Below are positions 6,205 to 13,873 of a stretch of 17,961 nucleotides of DNA, piece by piece. A program made the position numbers and the translations under genes. The DNA is from Deltaproteobacteria bacterium. GTDB taxonomy: Bacteria > Desulfobacterota_C > Deferrisomatia > Deferrisomatales > JACRMM01. The stretch lies in assembly GCA_016218905.1 (NCBI GenBank), contig JACRCS010000225.1, positions 1 through 17,961 on the forward strand, written 5' to 3'. Numbering within the stretch: the stretch's first letter is position 1; every line of letters begins with the position of its first letter. The notes under the pieces are model-generated. The model did no database searches and was not told where the DNA came from. It saw nothing but the letters and a program-made list of their open reading frames with translations.

Positions 6205-6713
6205 CAGTAGTAGTACCGGATCCCGAAGTTCGCGAAGCTTCCCCCTCGGGTCCCGAAGGAGGTCGTCTCGCCGGTGTCGGTGAGCTGCAGCCCGACTTCG
6301 GTCGAGAAGCCGAGGTTCGGCAGCCCCTGGAAGAAAAACTCTACCCCGGCGAAAGCGTCGGCGCCCACCCCGGTGTCGCTCTCCCCGTCGGACTTTTCGT
6401 GGACGACGGCGAGACCCGCGCCGCCGTAGACGTGGAGATTGTCCTCCTGGACGATCCGGATCAGGAAGCGTCCGCCGAGGTTCCAGAAGCGCTCGTCGGG
6501 GCCGTCGTCGTCATTTACCAGCTTGAAGCCGAGCACGCCCTCGATCCCGAGCTGTTTGTCGAGCCAGTAGCGGGCCGAGAGGGAGGTCAGACCGGAGCCC
6601 TCGGGCGAAAAGGCCTGCGTGAACCCCAAGCCGAGCTTCCCCGAGAGATCCCTCGCCGCGGCCGGCACGGCCAGAACGAGCCCTACGCACGCCGCCAACA
6701 CTGCTTTCTTCAT
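6204..6713 (-). CDS. Outer-membrane beta-barrel protein
   Basis: This 169-residue protein has a clear signal peptide (MKKAVLAACVGLVLAVPAAA, cleavage near residue 20). Alternating-residue strands follow (SGKLGLGFTQAF, LSARYWLDKQLGIEGVLGFK, LHVYGGAGLAVVHE, FSTEVGLQLT) and the end is FGIRYYY, an aromatic C-terminus of the kind recognised by the Bam complex. This fits an eight-strand OmpA/OmpW-like barrel (OMP_b-brl). A strong AAGGAGG site precedes the ATG by eight bases. An in-frame extension to 7403 is only the antisense of cysE and was discarded. It lies 41 bases after the serine acetyltransferase gene and overlaps the YidD-like gene. The ligand is unknown. Confidence 0.8.
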   Translation of the reverse strand: MKKAVLAACVGLVLAVPAAARDLSGKLGLGFTQAFSPEGSGLTSLSARYWLDKQLGIEGVLGFKLVNDDDGPDERFWNLGGRFLIRIVQEDNLHVYGGAGLAVVHEKSDGESDTGVGADAFAGVEFFFQGLPNLGFSTEVGLQLTDTGETTSFGTRGGSFANFGIRYYY

Positions 6714-6754
6714 CGTTTGCCTCCTTGGAGTGGGAGGGACGCGAACGCGCGCCC

Positions 6755-7744
6755 CTACTTGGAACCGTTCTCCGCCTGCCGGTAGACGAGCCGCGGCGGC
6801 TCGATCGTCACCTTCGTCTCCGGCGGAACGCTCTGCGTCATCCAGACGTTGCCGCCGATGGTGCAGCCTCGCCCGATGACGGTCGTCCCGCCGAGGATCG
6901 TCGCGCCCGAGTAGATGACGACGTCGTCCTCGATGGTCGGATGGCGCTTCGTCCCCCGGACGAGATCGCCCGACTCGTCCCGGGGGAACGAGAGGGCGCC
7001 GAGGGTGACGCCCTGGTAGAGCGTGACCCGGTCCCCGATCTCGCACGTCTCGCCGATCACCACGCCCGTGCCGTGATCGATGAAGAACTCGCGGCCGATG
7101 GTCGCGCCGGGGTGGATGTCGATGCCCGTCTGGCCGTGGGCGTGCTCGGTCATGATCCGGGGCAGGAGCGGCACGCCCTGGAGGTAGAGCTCGTGGGCGA
7201 GCCGCTGCACGGCGATCGCGTACAGTCCGGGGTAGCAGAAGACGATCTCGTCGTAGCTCTTGGCCGCGGGGTCGCCGCGGTAGGCGGCCTCCACGTCGCC
7301 TGCCACCATACTGCGGAGCTTCGGGATCTTCCGCAGGAACTGGAGCGCCTCCCGTTGGCCCGTATCGAGGCAGTGGGAGCAGAGCCGTTCGCTTCGCCGG
7401 CACTCGTGGCGGACCGACCGGGCGACCTGGAGAGAGAGGCGGTCGAAGAGGCTCACCAGCTTCTGGCCGAGATCGTAGGGGAGGCTCGCCCAGTCCATCT
7501 CCTGCTCGCCGAAGTAGCCGGGGAAGATCAGGTCGAGCATCCGGTCGATGAGCTGGGTGACCTCCTCCTTCCGGGGGATGACGACCGAGTCGATGTGGCA
7601 GATGGCGGGCTCCCCGCGGCAGCTCTCCAGGAGCGTTTCGACGAGCCCCGGGAGCGCCTCGCGGTAGTTCTGGAGGTACTCCTCGCTCGTGTGGCAGGCG
7701 CTCTTGTCGTCCCGGGGAACGCAGAGGTCGGGAGTGTGCTTCAT
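6755..7744 (-). CDS. cysE: Serine O-acetyltransferase, long form
   Basis: This enzyme makes O-acetylserine from serine and acetyl-CoA, the committed step of cysteine biosynthesis, in the cytoplasm. Residues 1-180 are an extended helical N-terminal region. From about 205 on, the left-handed beta-helix of hexapeptide repeats (IGREFF, VIGETC, TLYQGV, VVIYSG, TTVIGRG) is clear. The catalytic pair corresponds to His224 (in FIDHGTG) and His268 (in TKRHP), and the conserved Asp lies in GIDIHPGATIG (Asp209). At 329 residues it is longer than the classic CysE of about 270 and fits the EpsC/plant-like type. A GAAAGGAG site precedes the ATG. It follows the decarboxylase gene by 13 bases and is probably in the same operon. 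Confidence 0.9.
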   Translation of the reverse strand: MKHTPDLCVPRDDKSACHTSEEYLQNYREALPGLVETLLESCRGEPAICHIDSVVIPRKEEVTQLIDRMLDLIFPGYFGEQEMDWASLPYDLGQKLVSLFDRLSLQVARSVRHECRRSERLCSHCLDTGQREALQFLRKIPKLRSMVAGDVEAAYRGDPAAKSYDEIVFCYPGLYAIAVQRLAHELYLQGVPLLPRIMTEHAHGQTGIDIHPGATIGREFFIDHGTGVVIGETCEIGDRVTLYQGVTLGALSFPRDESGDLVRGTKRHPTIEDDVVIYSGATILGGTTVIGRGCTIGGNVWMTQSVPPETKVTIEPPRLVYRQAENGSK

Positions 7745-7757
7745 GCGGCGGCTCCTT

Positions 7758-9572
7758 TCAAAAACCGGCGGCGCGGGCGATCGCCTCCGCCCGCCGGCGG
7801 ACTTCCTCGGGATGGGCGACTTCCTCGGGCCAGGCGCGGGAGTGACCCTCCCCCGGGCCCTTTCGCGTGGCGTCGACGGCGAGGGCGCGGCCGACGACCT
7901 GCACGTCGCGGACGGGTTCGATGCTGGAGAGCGCGCGCCAGGCCAGGAGCGGGAGCGGATCCGCCTCGGTGCCCTCGACCGCCACGGCCACGTCGACGCC
8001 GGCGTCCTCCACGGCCGCGCGGGCGAGCTCCCGGCCCTCGCCGGGCTGGGTCTTTTCCAGGACGAGGAGCGCCAGGACGAGCCTCGCCTCGGGGAGGGGG
8101 ATCCGGCACGCCCGCAGGCCCGGGAAGCGGCCCTCGAGAGCTCCGAGGACCTCGGCCTCCCCCGTGCGGCGGCCCGCGGCCGGGAAGGGCTCGGCCTCGC
8201 CGGGCTCCCCCGCGAGCTTCTTCGTGGCGTCGATCCCGAGCTTTCCTCCCCAGAGCGCCTGGGCGCCGGCGTGGTCGAGGGCGTCCAGCACGCCCTCGCA
8301 GAAGGTCAGGTCCTCGGGGATCCGGACGCGGTCGAGGAGGGCCTTGGCGGCCCCGCGCGGGTTGCGGACGTCCACGTCCGGGTCGAGCGTGGCGATGACC
8401 TTGGTGAAGCTCATCTGCCCCGCACCCCAGAAGCCGTGAAAGAGCCGCCGCGCCTGCATAGGGTAGCTCTTCCGCAGGCTGACGAGGCACAGGTTGTGGA
8501 AGACGCCCTCGGGCGGGAGGCAGACGTCCTCGATCTCCGGCCACTGGGTCTTCAGGAGCGGCAGGAAGATCCGCTCCGTCGCCCAGCCGAGCCAGGCGTC
8601 TTCCATGGGCGGGATCCCGACGACCGTCGAGAAGTAGATCGGGTTTCGGCGGTGGGTGACGGCGGTCACGTGGAAGACGGGGTAGGGCTCCGCGGGGGAG
8701 TAGACGCCGGTGTGGTCCCCGAAGGGACCCTCGACCCGGGACTCGCCGGGCTCGACGTACCCCTCGAGGACGATCTCGGCCGTGGCCGGTACCCAGAGGT
8801 CCACGTCCACGCAGCGGACGAGGTCCACCGGCTTTCGCCGCAGGAACCCCGCGAGCATGAGCTCGTCGACTCCCGCCGGCAGGGGCGCCGTCGCGCAGTA
8901 GGTGACGGCCGGATCGGTACCGATGACCGCCGCGACTTCCATCCTCTGCCCCGCGCGCTCATGGGCGAGGTGGGCGGAGCTTCCGTCCTTGTGGACGTGC
9001 CAGTGCATTCCGGTGGTCCGGCGGTCGAAGACCTGGAGGCGGTACATCCCCACGTTCTGCCGGCCCGTGGCGGGGTCCTTCGTGACGACGCACGGAAACG
9101 TGATGAACGGGCCGCCGTCGTCGGGCCAGCAGGTGAGCGCCGGCAGGAACGAAAGGTCGACGGCCTCGCCCCGGCGGACGACTTCCTGACAAGGGGCCGG
9201 TCCCCGCCTCCGGCGGGGGAGGACCGCCCGGAGGTCGAGGAGCGTCGGCAGGAGGCGCGCCGCCTCGCGCAGCCCGGCCGGCGGAGGAGTCTTGAGGAGC
9301 GCTTCGAGCCGGGCCGGGATCTCCTCCACGTCGCGGACGCCCAGGGCGAGCGCCATCCGCCGCCGGCTCCCGAAGGCGTTGACGAGCACCGGCATCCCGG
9401 CGCCCTCGACCTTCTCGAAGAGGAGCGCCTTGCCCCCTCCGGGCCGCTTCATGGCCAGGTCCGCCACCGCCGCGAGCTCCAGGCGGGGGCTCACGGGCTC
9501 GGTCACCCGGAGGAGCTCGCCCTCCCGCTCCAAGGCAGCGATGAATTCGCGTAGGGATGGGTAAAAGGGCAT
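7758..9572 (-). CDS. ubiD: UbiD-family decarboxylase (quinone biosynthesis)
   Basis: This 604-residue enzyme of the UbiD family uses prenylated FMN to remove a carboxylate from an aromatic acid. Family signatures are NVGMYRLQ (173-180), WHVHK (191-195) and EGPFGDHTG (281-289), the last carrying the catalytic acid residues. At about 600 residues it is longer than E. coli UbiD (~500) and matches the longer 'menaquinone biosynthesis decarboxylase' group. A menaquinone (futalosine) role is therefore at least as likely as ubiquinone, and the symbol ubiD is family-level only. The prenyl-FMN synthase UbiX is not in the window. It is the first gene of a minus-strand run that continues into cysE. The ATG at 9572 has only a weak ribosome site. 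Confidence 0.85.
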   Translation of the reverse strand: MPFYPSLREFIAALEREGELLRVTEPVSPRLELAAVADLAMKRPGGGKALLFEKVEGAGMPVLVNAFGSRRRMALALGVRDVEEIPARLEALLKTPPPAGLREAARLLPTLLDLRAVLPRRRRGPAPCQEVVRRGEAVDLSFLPALTCWPDDGGPFITFPCVVTKDPATGRQNVGMYRLQVFDRRTTGMHWHVHKDGSSAHLAHERAGQRMEVAAVIGTDPAVTYCATAPLPAGVDELMLAGFLRRKPVDLVRCVDVDLWVPATAEIVLEGYVEPGESRVEGPFGDHTGVYSPAEPYPVFHVTAVTHRRNPIYFSTVVGIPPMEDAWLGWATERIFLPLLKTQWPEIEDVCLPPEGVFHNLCLVSLRKSYPMQARRLFHGFWGAGQMSFTKVIATLDPDVDVRNPRGAAKALLDRVRIPEDLTFCEGVLDALDHAGAQALWGGKLGIDATKKLAGEPGEAEPFPAAGRRTGEAEVLGALEGRFPGLRACRIPLPEARLVLALLVLEKTQPGEGRELARAAVEDAGVDVAVAVEGTEADPLPLLAWRALSSIEPVRDVQVVGRALAVDATRKGPGEGHSRAWPEEVAHPEEVRRRAEAIARAAGF

Positions 9573-9612
9573 CTCGATCCGAAAGTCGGCCGCAGCTTCG
9601 AGAGCGCTCGCC

Positions 9613-9642
9613 TTGACGGTGCGGAACGAACTTGGCTAGGGT
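9613..9642 (+). promoter_or_regulatory. Candidate sigma-70 promoter of the Nudix gene
   Basis: TTGACG (9613-9618) matches the -35 consensus in five of six bases. After an 18-base gap TAGGGT (9637-9642) is a poor -10. It sits in the 114-base divergent spacer between the ubiD-type gene and the Nudix gene, about 45 bases before the start. This is a weak call based on the hexamers only. Confidence 0.35.
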
Positions 9643-9686
9643 AGGCTGACGGCGAGGAGCCGTACTTTACCAAGGAGGAATGACCC

Positions 9687-10214
9687 TTGTCCACCCGCCG
9701 AACCCCGGTCTTCAAGGGAAAGCTGGTAGATCTCGGGATCGAGATGGTGGAGCTTCCGGACGGCCGGGACCTGGAGCTGGAGGTCGTGCGGCATCCGGGC
9801 GGGGCCGCGGTCGTCGCCCTGGACCCGGGAGGGATGGTGTGCCTCTTGCGGCAGTACCGCCACGCGGCCGGCGGTTGGCTGTGGGAGGTGCCGGCCGGGA
9901 AGCTCGAACCGGGTGAGCCACCCTTGGAGACCGCCCGCCGCGAGCTCTCCGAGGAGGCGGGGGTCCGCGCGGCCCGCTGGCAGAGCCTCGGGGCGATCGT
10001 CATGACGCCCGGGTTCTGCGACGAGGTGATCCACCTCTTCCTGGCGCAGGATCTAGAGGCGTGCGCGGCGAGCCCCGGCGACCACGAGCTCATCGAGGTC
10101 CACTGGGAACCGTTCTCGACCGTGCTCGAGCGCGCCGCCTCGGGAGAGCTCCGCGACGCGAAGACCCTGGTGGCGATCTTTCGGGCCGAGGCCGCCCTGC
10201 GGCGTACCGGCTAG
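9687..10214 (+). CDS. Nudix hydrolase, ADP-ribose pyrophosphatase type
   Basis: This 175-residue protein has a perfect Nudix box GX5EX7REUXEEXGU at residues 71-93: Gly71, Glu77, Arg85, Glu86, Glu89, Glu90, Gly92. The surrounding pattern is typical of the ADP-ribose pyrophosphatase (NudF) group that splits ADP-ribose or ADP-sugars in the cytoplasm: PGGAAVVALDPGGMVCLLRQ before the box and VMTPGFCDEVIHLFLA after it. I chose the TTG at 9687 because AAGGAGG (9672-9678) is at ideal spacing and no in-frame ATG fits. The ATG at 9680 is in another frame. Its end overlaps the end of the convergent zinc-ribbon gene by four bases. The true substrate needs assay. Confidence 0.85.
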   Translation: MSTRRTPVFKGKLVDLGIEMVELPDGRDLELEVVRHPGGAAVVALDPGGMVCLLRQYRHAAGGWLWEVPAGKLEPGEPPLETARRELSEEAGVRAARWQSLGAIVMTPGFCDEVIHLFLAQDLEACAASPGDHELIEVHWEPFSTVLERAASGELRDAKTLVAIFRAEAALRRTG

Positions 10215-10807
10215 GGTGTCGCTTCCTCTTCCTTGACGTCCGCGAAGAGGTCGCCGAAGTCGAGCTCCAGGAGCTCGTCGGCGCCGTCTTCGCCGGAAGT
10301 CTCTTCCTCCGGCTCGGCCGGGGCCGCGTCCCGGTAGCTCGTCGGCTCGACGAGAGACGCCTCTTCTTCCTCTCCCATCGCGGCGGCAGCGTCGTGGTGG
10401 CTCGTGGGCTCCAGCAGGGATTCTTCCGACTCCTCCTCGTCCGCGGCCGCAGCAGCTTCCCGGTAGCTCGTGGGCTCGACCAGGCTGTCGAAGGGGTCGT
10501 CGAAGTTCTCTTCGGAGAGGTCTCCCAGGGAGGGCTCGGTGTCTGAGCCGAAGTCCGGTTCCTCTCCGAAGTCGTCGAGGCTTTCGGGAACGGTGATCGG
10601 CGTGGACGCGGCGAACGCCGCCACCGCGGGCTCGTCGAACGCGCGCGCGGGCTCCGGCGGCGTCTCGGCCTGGGCAGGAAACGCCCGGTCCTCCGGTGCC
10701 ACGGCGATCAGCTGGAGCAGCGCCCGTACGTCGCGCAGATCGGTCCCGCACCGTTTGCACGCGTCGAGGTAGTCGAAGCTCGTGTAGTGGCACTTGGGAC
10801 ACTTCAT
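10211..10807 (-). CDS. Zinc-ribbon protein with acidic repeat tail
   Basis: This 198-residue protein begins MKCPKCHYTSFDYLDACKRC. Cys3, Cys6, Cys17 and Cys20 form a zinc ribbon, with SF.YL..C..CG in the style of short deltaproteobacterial zinc-ribbon proteins. The rest is low-complexity, acidic and probably disordered. Three tandem units of about 20 residues follow (108-129, 130-150, 151-170), each with S-L-[VL]-E-P-T-S-[YH]-x-[ED]-A-A and an acidic spacer. The tail has further Asp/Glu and an LLELDFGDLF motif near 179-188. No membrane segment is seen. It lies downstream of rsmE on the same strand with hairpins between and converges on the Nudix gene. The function is unknown; metal binding or protein scaffolding is plausible. 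Confidence 0.75.
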   Translation of the reverse strand: MKCPKCHYTSFDYLDACKRCGTDLRDVRALLQLIAVAPEDRAFPAQAETPPEPARAFDEPAVAAFAASTPITVPESLDDFGEEPDFGSDTEPSLGDLSEENFDDPFDSLVEPTSYREAAAAADEEESEESLLEPTSHHDAAAAMGEEEEASLVEPTSYRDAAPAEPEEETSGEDGADELLELDFGDLFADVKEEEATP

Positions 10808-10821
10808 GTCGTCTCTCCCTC

Positions 10822-10890
10822 CCGTTCGCTAACTGCGAACGGCTAATTTGCTCGTTGCGGCTCGTCCGGAAAGGGACTTTTCCGGGCGAG
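10822..10890 (-). repeat. Two adjacent hairpins between rsmE and the zinc-ribbon gene
   Basis: CCGTTCGC (10822-10829) and GCGAACGG (10835-10842) form a perfect 8-bp stem with a 5-base loop, just before the zinc-ribbon ribosome site. CTCGTCCGGAAA (10861-10872) and TTTCCGGGCGAG (10879-10890) form a 12-bp stem with one mismatch and lie 15 bases after the rsmE stop. The latter may end or attenuate rsmE transcription, the former may affect start access of the next gene. The T-tract is poor. Confidence 0.55.
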
Positions 10891-10905
10891 CACCAGCGAG
10901 GGGCT

Positions 10906-11661
10906 TCAGCGCCCCGGCAGGTCGCCGAGTTCGCCGGCCGCGCCGAGGACCAGGGCCAGGGCGGCCGTAGCCGCCGTTTCCGCCCTGAGGATCCGGGAGC
11001 CGAGGCTCGCGGGTTCGAAGCCCGCCCGGACGAGATTCTCCTTCTCCGACTCGGACCAACCGCCCTCCGGGCCCACCGCCAGGTAGAAACGCTCGGCGGC
11101 CCTGCGTCTCGCCGGCGCGGCCGCGGTCCGGCGCTCCACGAAGACGAGCCGCTCCTCGCCCGGCGCCGGGGCTCCCAGGGTCTCGAGGACCTCCGCCAGA
11201 GGCCGGGGCGGGTCGTCCCTTGGAACGAGCGCGCGCTCGCACTGCTTGGCGGCCGCGGTGGCGATGCCCTGCCACCGGTCGCTCTTCGCGGCGGCGCGGT
11301 CGCCCTCGACGACCGACACACTCCGTTCGGCCAGGACCGGCACGAAGCGCCTGGCGCCGAGCTCGGTCCCCTTGGAGAGCACCCACGCCCACTTCTCGCC
11401 CTTCAGCACGCCCTGGAGGAGGCAGACTTCCACGCGCGGCTCGTTGGCCGGCAGGGGCGCTAGCTGCGTGAGGAGGACCTCGCCCGTCCCGACCTTCTCC
11501 AATGCGGCCCTCCAGCGCCTCCCTTCTCCGTCGAAGAGGTCGACCGCGTCGCCGGCCCGAGCCCGGAAGACCCGAACGAGGTGGTGGGCCTCGTCGCCTC
11601 TCAGGAGGGCCTCGGCCCGATCGAGCCGGAGATCAGCTGCTTGCACGAGAAACTGGGGCAT
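10906..11661 (-). CDS. rsmE: 16S rRNA (uracil(1498)-N3)-methyltransferase RsmE
   Basis: This 251-residue SPOUT-fold enzyme methylates N3 of U1498 in 16S rRNA in the decoding region, with S-adenosylmethionine. Family marks are the PUA-like start ([20 protein letters not shown]), KGTELGA (97-103), AKQCER (138-143, usually EQSGR-like), GPEGG (197-201) and [11 protein letters not shown] (220-230), the trefoil-knot cofactor loop. The frame stays open upstream to 11853, but that part has tandem repeats and no resemblance. ATG 11661 follows a GGAAGAGG site. It is transcribed divergently from selB, across an intergenic region with an iterated palindrome. Confidence 0.9.
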   Translation of the reverse strand: MPQFLVQAADLRLDRAEALLRGDEAHHLVRVFRARAGDAVDLFDGEGRRWRAALEKVGTGEVLLTQLAPLPANEPRVEVCLLQGVLKGEKWAWVLSKGTELGARRFVPVLAERSVSVVEGDRAAAKSDRWQGIATAAAKQCERALVPRDDPPRPLAEVLETLGAPAPGEERLVFVERRTAAAPARRRAAERFYLAVGPEGGWSESEKENLVRAGFEPASLGSRILRAETAATAALALVLGAAGELGDLPGR

Positions 11662-11736
11662 GCCTCTTCCTTTCTTCGGCTGCTTCGCGGAGCCCCTTGA
11701 GGCCGCTGCGGCTTCGGCAAGGCGATGGGCGGGCGA

Positions 11737-11812
11737 GTGGACAGCGTGGACTTCATGGCAGTGGACCCGGTGGACCGTCCACCTCGTCGACGTCGTCCAC
11801 TTGGTCCATTCC
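11737..11812. repeat. Iterated GTGGAC / GTCCAC palindrome
   Basis: Four copies of GTGGAC run in one direction (starting about 11737, 11746, 11761, 11770), then three to four reverse-complement copies with a 9-base step: GTCCAC, GTCGAC, GTCCAC, GTCCAT (11777-11809). The centre is the perfect GGTGGAC-C-GTCCACC (11769-11783). The whole can fold as a long imperfect hairpin. It sits in the rsmE/selB spacer and is an intergenic iterated repeat of unknown role. Confidence 0.7.
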
Positions 11813-11824
11813 TCGGGAACGTCC

Positions 11825-11853
11825 TTGCGCCTCCGGGAGGGCTCTGGTAGCAT
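11825..11853 (+). promoter_or_regulatory. Candidate sigma-70 promoter of selB
   Basis: TTGCGC (11825-11830) and TAGCAT (11848-11853) are separated by 17 bases, matching four of six bases each. The start would be near 11860, giving a leader of about 70 bases before the selB ATG. The leader also contains a short hairpin GCCGG/CCGGC (11894-11910). The call is tentative. Confidence 0.4.
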
Positions 11854-11931
11854 CCGTCGGCCCTGAATCCGGGCGAATTTCTCGGGCTTTTACGCCGGCT
11901 GAGACCCGGCGGCGCGAAACGGACGGCAGGA

Positions 11932-13863
11932 ATGACTCCTTCGGCGAGCAGACGGGTCGTTCTCGGCACCGCGGGCCACATCGACCACGGCAAAACCTCG
12001 CTCGTCAAGGCGCTCACCGGCATCGACACGGACCGGCTGCGCGAGGAGAAGGAGAGGGGGATCACGATCGAGCTCGGGTTCGCGCACCTGCGGCTTCCGA
12101 GCGGCGTCTCCCTGTCGATCGTGGATGTTCCCGGGCACGAGCGGTTCGTCCGGACCATGGTCGCGGGCGCGACCGGCATCGACATGGTACTCCTCGTGAT
12201 CGCGGCGGACGAGGGGGTGATGCCCCAGACGCGCGAGCACCTCGACATCTGTACGCTGCTCCGTGTCAAGTCAGGCCTCATCGCGCTCACGAAGGCGGAC
12301 CTCGTCGACGACGACTTCCTCGAGCTCGCGCGGGAGGACGTGGCGGAGGCGGTCCGGGGGACCTTTCTCGAGGACGCTCCCATCGTGCCGGTCTCCTCGA
12401 CGAGCGGTCAGGGGTTGCCCGAGCTCGTCTCTCTCCTCGACCGGCTGGCCAACGAGGTGCCCCAGAAGAGCGCCCACGGACTCTTCCGGCTGCCCGTCGA
12501 TCGGGTCTTCACCATCCGCGGCTTCGGGACGGTGGTCACCGGGACCGCAATCTCGGGGAGCGTCCGGAAAGAGGACGAGGTCGAGCTCCTGCCGAGGGGG
12601 CTGCGGGCGAAGGTGCGCGGCATCCAGGTCCAGGGCCAGGCCGCCGAGAAGGCGCTCGCGGGCCAGCGCACCGCGCTCAACCTCTCGGGCGCGGGGATCG
12701 AGGACTTGGACCGGGGCGACACCGTGACGCACCCGGGTTCGCTCAGGCCGACGTACATGGTCGACGCACGGCTCGAGCTGCTCCCGTCGGGGCCCCCGCT
12801 GGCGCGCAGGGTCCGCTGCCGCCTGCACACGGGCACGCAGGAGGTGCCCGTGTTGGTGGCCCTCCTCGACCGCGAGGAGTGCAAGCCGGGGGAAGGCGCC
12901 TACGTGCAGATCCGGGCGGCCCAGAAGCTCATCGTCTGTCCCGGCGATCGCTTCGTGCTCCGGGCCTTCTCGCCCGCGCGGACCATCGGCGGGGGAGTCG
13001 TCCTCGATCACCGGCCGAAACGCCACAAGGGGAGCCGGCCCGAGCTCGTCGCCGACCTGGAGATCCTGGATCGGGGAGAGCCGGAGCAGCGGCTGGAGGT
13101 CCTCCTCCGAGCCCGGGGCCCGGCGGGCATGGATCCCGTGGAGGCCCAGGGAGCGCTCGGGATTTCGCTCGAGGACGCCCGGAACCTCCTCCAAGCCGGG
13201 GTGCGGAAGGGCTGGGCGGCGGTGGCCGCCCGGCGCTCCCAGCGCCACGTGCACGGCGGTGCGGCCGGAGCCCTGGAAGGGCAGGCGCTGGCGGTGCTCG
13301 AAAAGTTCCACGCGGAGAACCCCCTGCGCAAGGGGATCAACACGGAGGAGCTGCGGAGCAAGTTTCCCGCCTACGTCGATTCCAAGCTCGTCGAGTTCGT
13401 CCTCTCCCGCCTGGTCGAGTCGCGCCGGGTCGTGCTGGAAGGGGAGCTCGTGCGGCTCGCGAGCTTCACCGTGACCTTGAGCGCGGGCGACGAGGCGATC
13501 CGGGGGCGCGTCGTCGAGACCATCGCGGCGCGCGGCTACGAAGCCCCGTCGGCCGAGGAGATCGCGGCGGCGTTGGGGGAGAACGCGAAGGCGCTGGGGC
13601 CCGTGCTGGAGTACCTCGTCTCCCAGGGCCTCCTCATCCGCACGAAGGAGGGTTATTTCTTCGTGGCGGAGCGGATCGCCGACTTCGTCCGCGCCGTGGT
13701 GGAACGGCTCCGGGAGAAGGGCGAGCTCGGGGTGGCAGACGTGAAGGAGCTCACGGGCACGTCGCGCAAGCACACGATCCCGCTGCTCGAGTATCTCGAC
13801 AGCAATCGGGTCACGGTCCGCAAGGGCGACGTGCGGGTCGCAGGACCCAAAGGCAAGGGGTAA
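11932..13863 (+). CDS. selB: Selenocysteine-specific elongation factor SelB
   Basis: This GTPase of 643 residues delivers selenocysteyl-tRNA to the ribosome at UGA codons marked by a SECIS hairpin. Visible motifs are G1 GHIDHGKT (15-22), switch [10 protein letters not shown] (42-50), G3 DVPGHERF (65-72) and G4 TKAD (120-123). All match SelB rather than EF-Tu. Domains II-III span roughly 180-390, and the C-terminal ~250 residues hold the winged-helix repeats that bind the SECIS RNA (for example [21 protein letters not shown]). Length fits the family (~610-650). The ATG at 11932 has only a short AGGA ribosome site. It is followed 10 bases later by fdhD, linking it to formate dehydrogenase. selA, selC and selD are not in the window. 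Confidence 0.95.
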   Translation: MTPSASRRVVLGTAGHIDHGKTSLVKALTGIDTDRLREEKERGITIELGFAHLRLPSGVSLSIVDVPGHERFVRTMVAGATGIDMVLLVIAADEGVMPQTREHLDICTLLRVKSGLIALTKADLVDDDFLELAREDVAEAVRGTFLEDAPIVPVSSTSGQGLPELVSLLDRLANEVPQKSAHGLFRLPVDRVFTIRGFGTVVTGTAISGSVRKEDEVELLPRGLRAKVRGIQVQGQAAEKALAGQRTALNLSGAGIEDLDRGDTVTHPGSLRPTYMVDARLELLPSGPPLARRVRCRLHTGTQEVPVLVALLDREECKPGEGAYVQIRAAQKLIVCPGDRFVLRAFSPARTIGGGVVLDHRPKRHKGSRPELVADLEILDRGEPEQRLEVLLRARGPAGMDPVEAQGALGISLEDARNLLQAGVRKGWAAVAARRSQRHVHGGAAGALEGQALAVLEKFHAENPLRKGINTEELRSKFPAYVDSKLVEFVLSRLVESRRVVLEGELVRLASFTVTLSAGDEAIRGRVVETIAARGYEAPSAEEIAAALGENAKALGPVLEYLVSQGLLIRTKEGYFFVAERIADFVRAVVERLREKGELGVADVKELTGTSRKHTIPLLEYLDSNRVTVRKGDVRVAGPKGKG

Positions 13864-13873
13864 GAAGGAACAC

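Noticed and set aside
6714..7403. In-frame extension of the beta-barrel gene on the minus strand
   Set aside because: It overlaps cysE in another frame, is Arg/Pro-rich, and the internal ATG at 6713 has a signal peptide and a strong ribosome site.
6725..9554. Long plus-strand open frames opposite cysE and ubiD
   Set aside because: They are antisense shadows in high-GC DNA. The minus-strand proteins show clear family signatures.
11662..11853. N-terminal extension of the rsmE frame
   Set aside because: The extension translates the GTGGAC repeat, has no RsmE resemblance, and a good ribosome site precedes ATG 11661.
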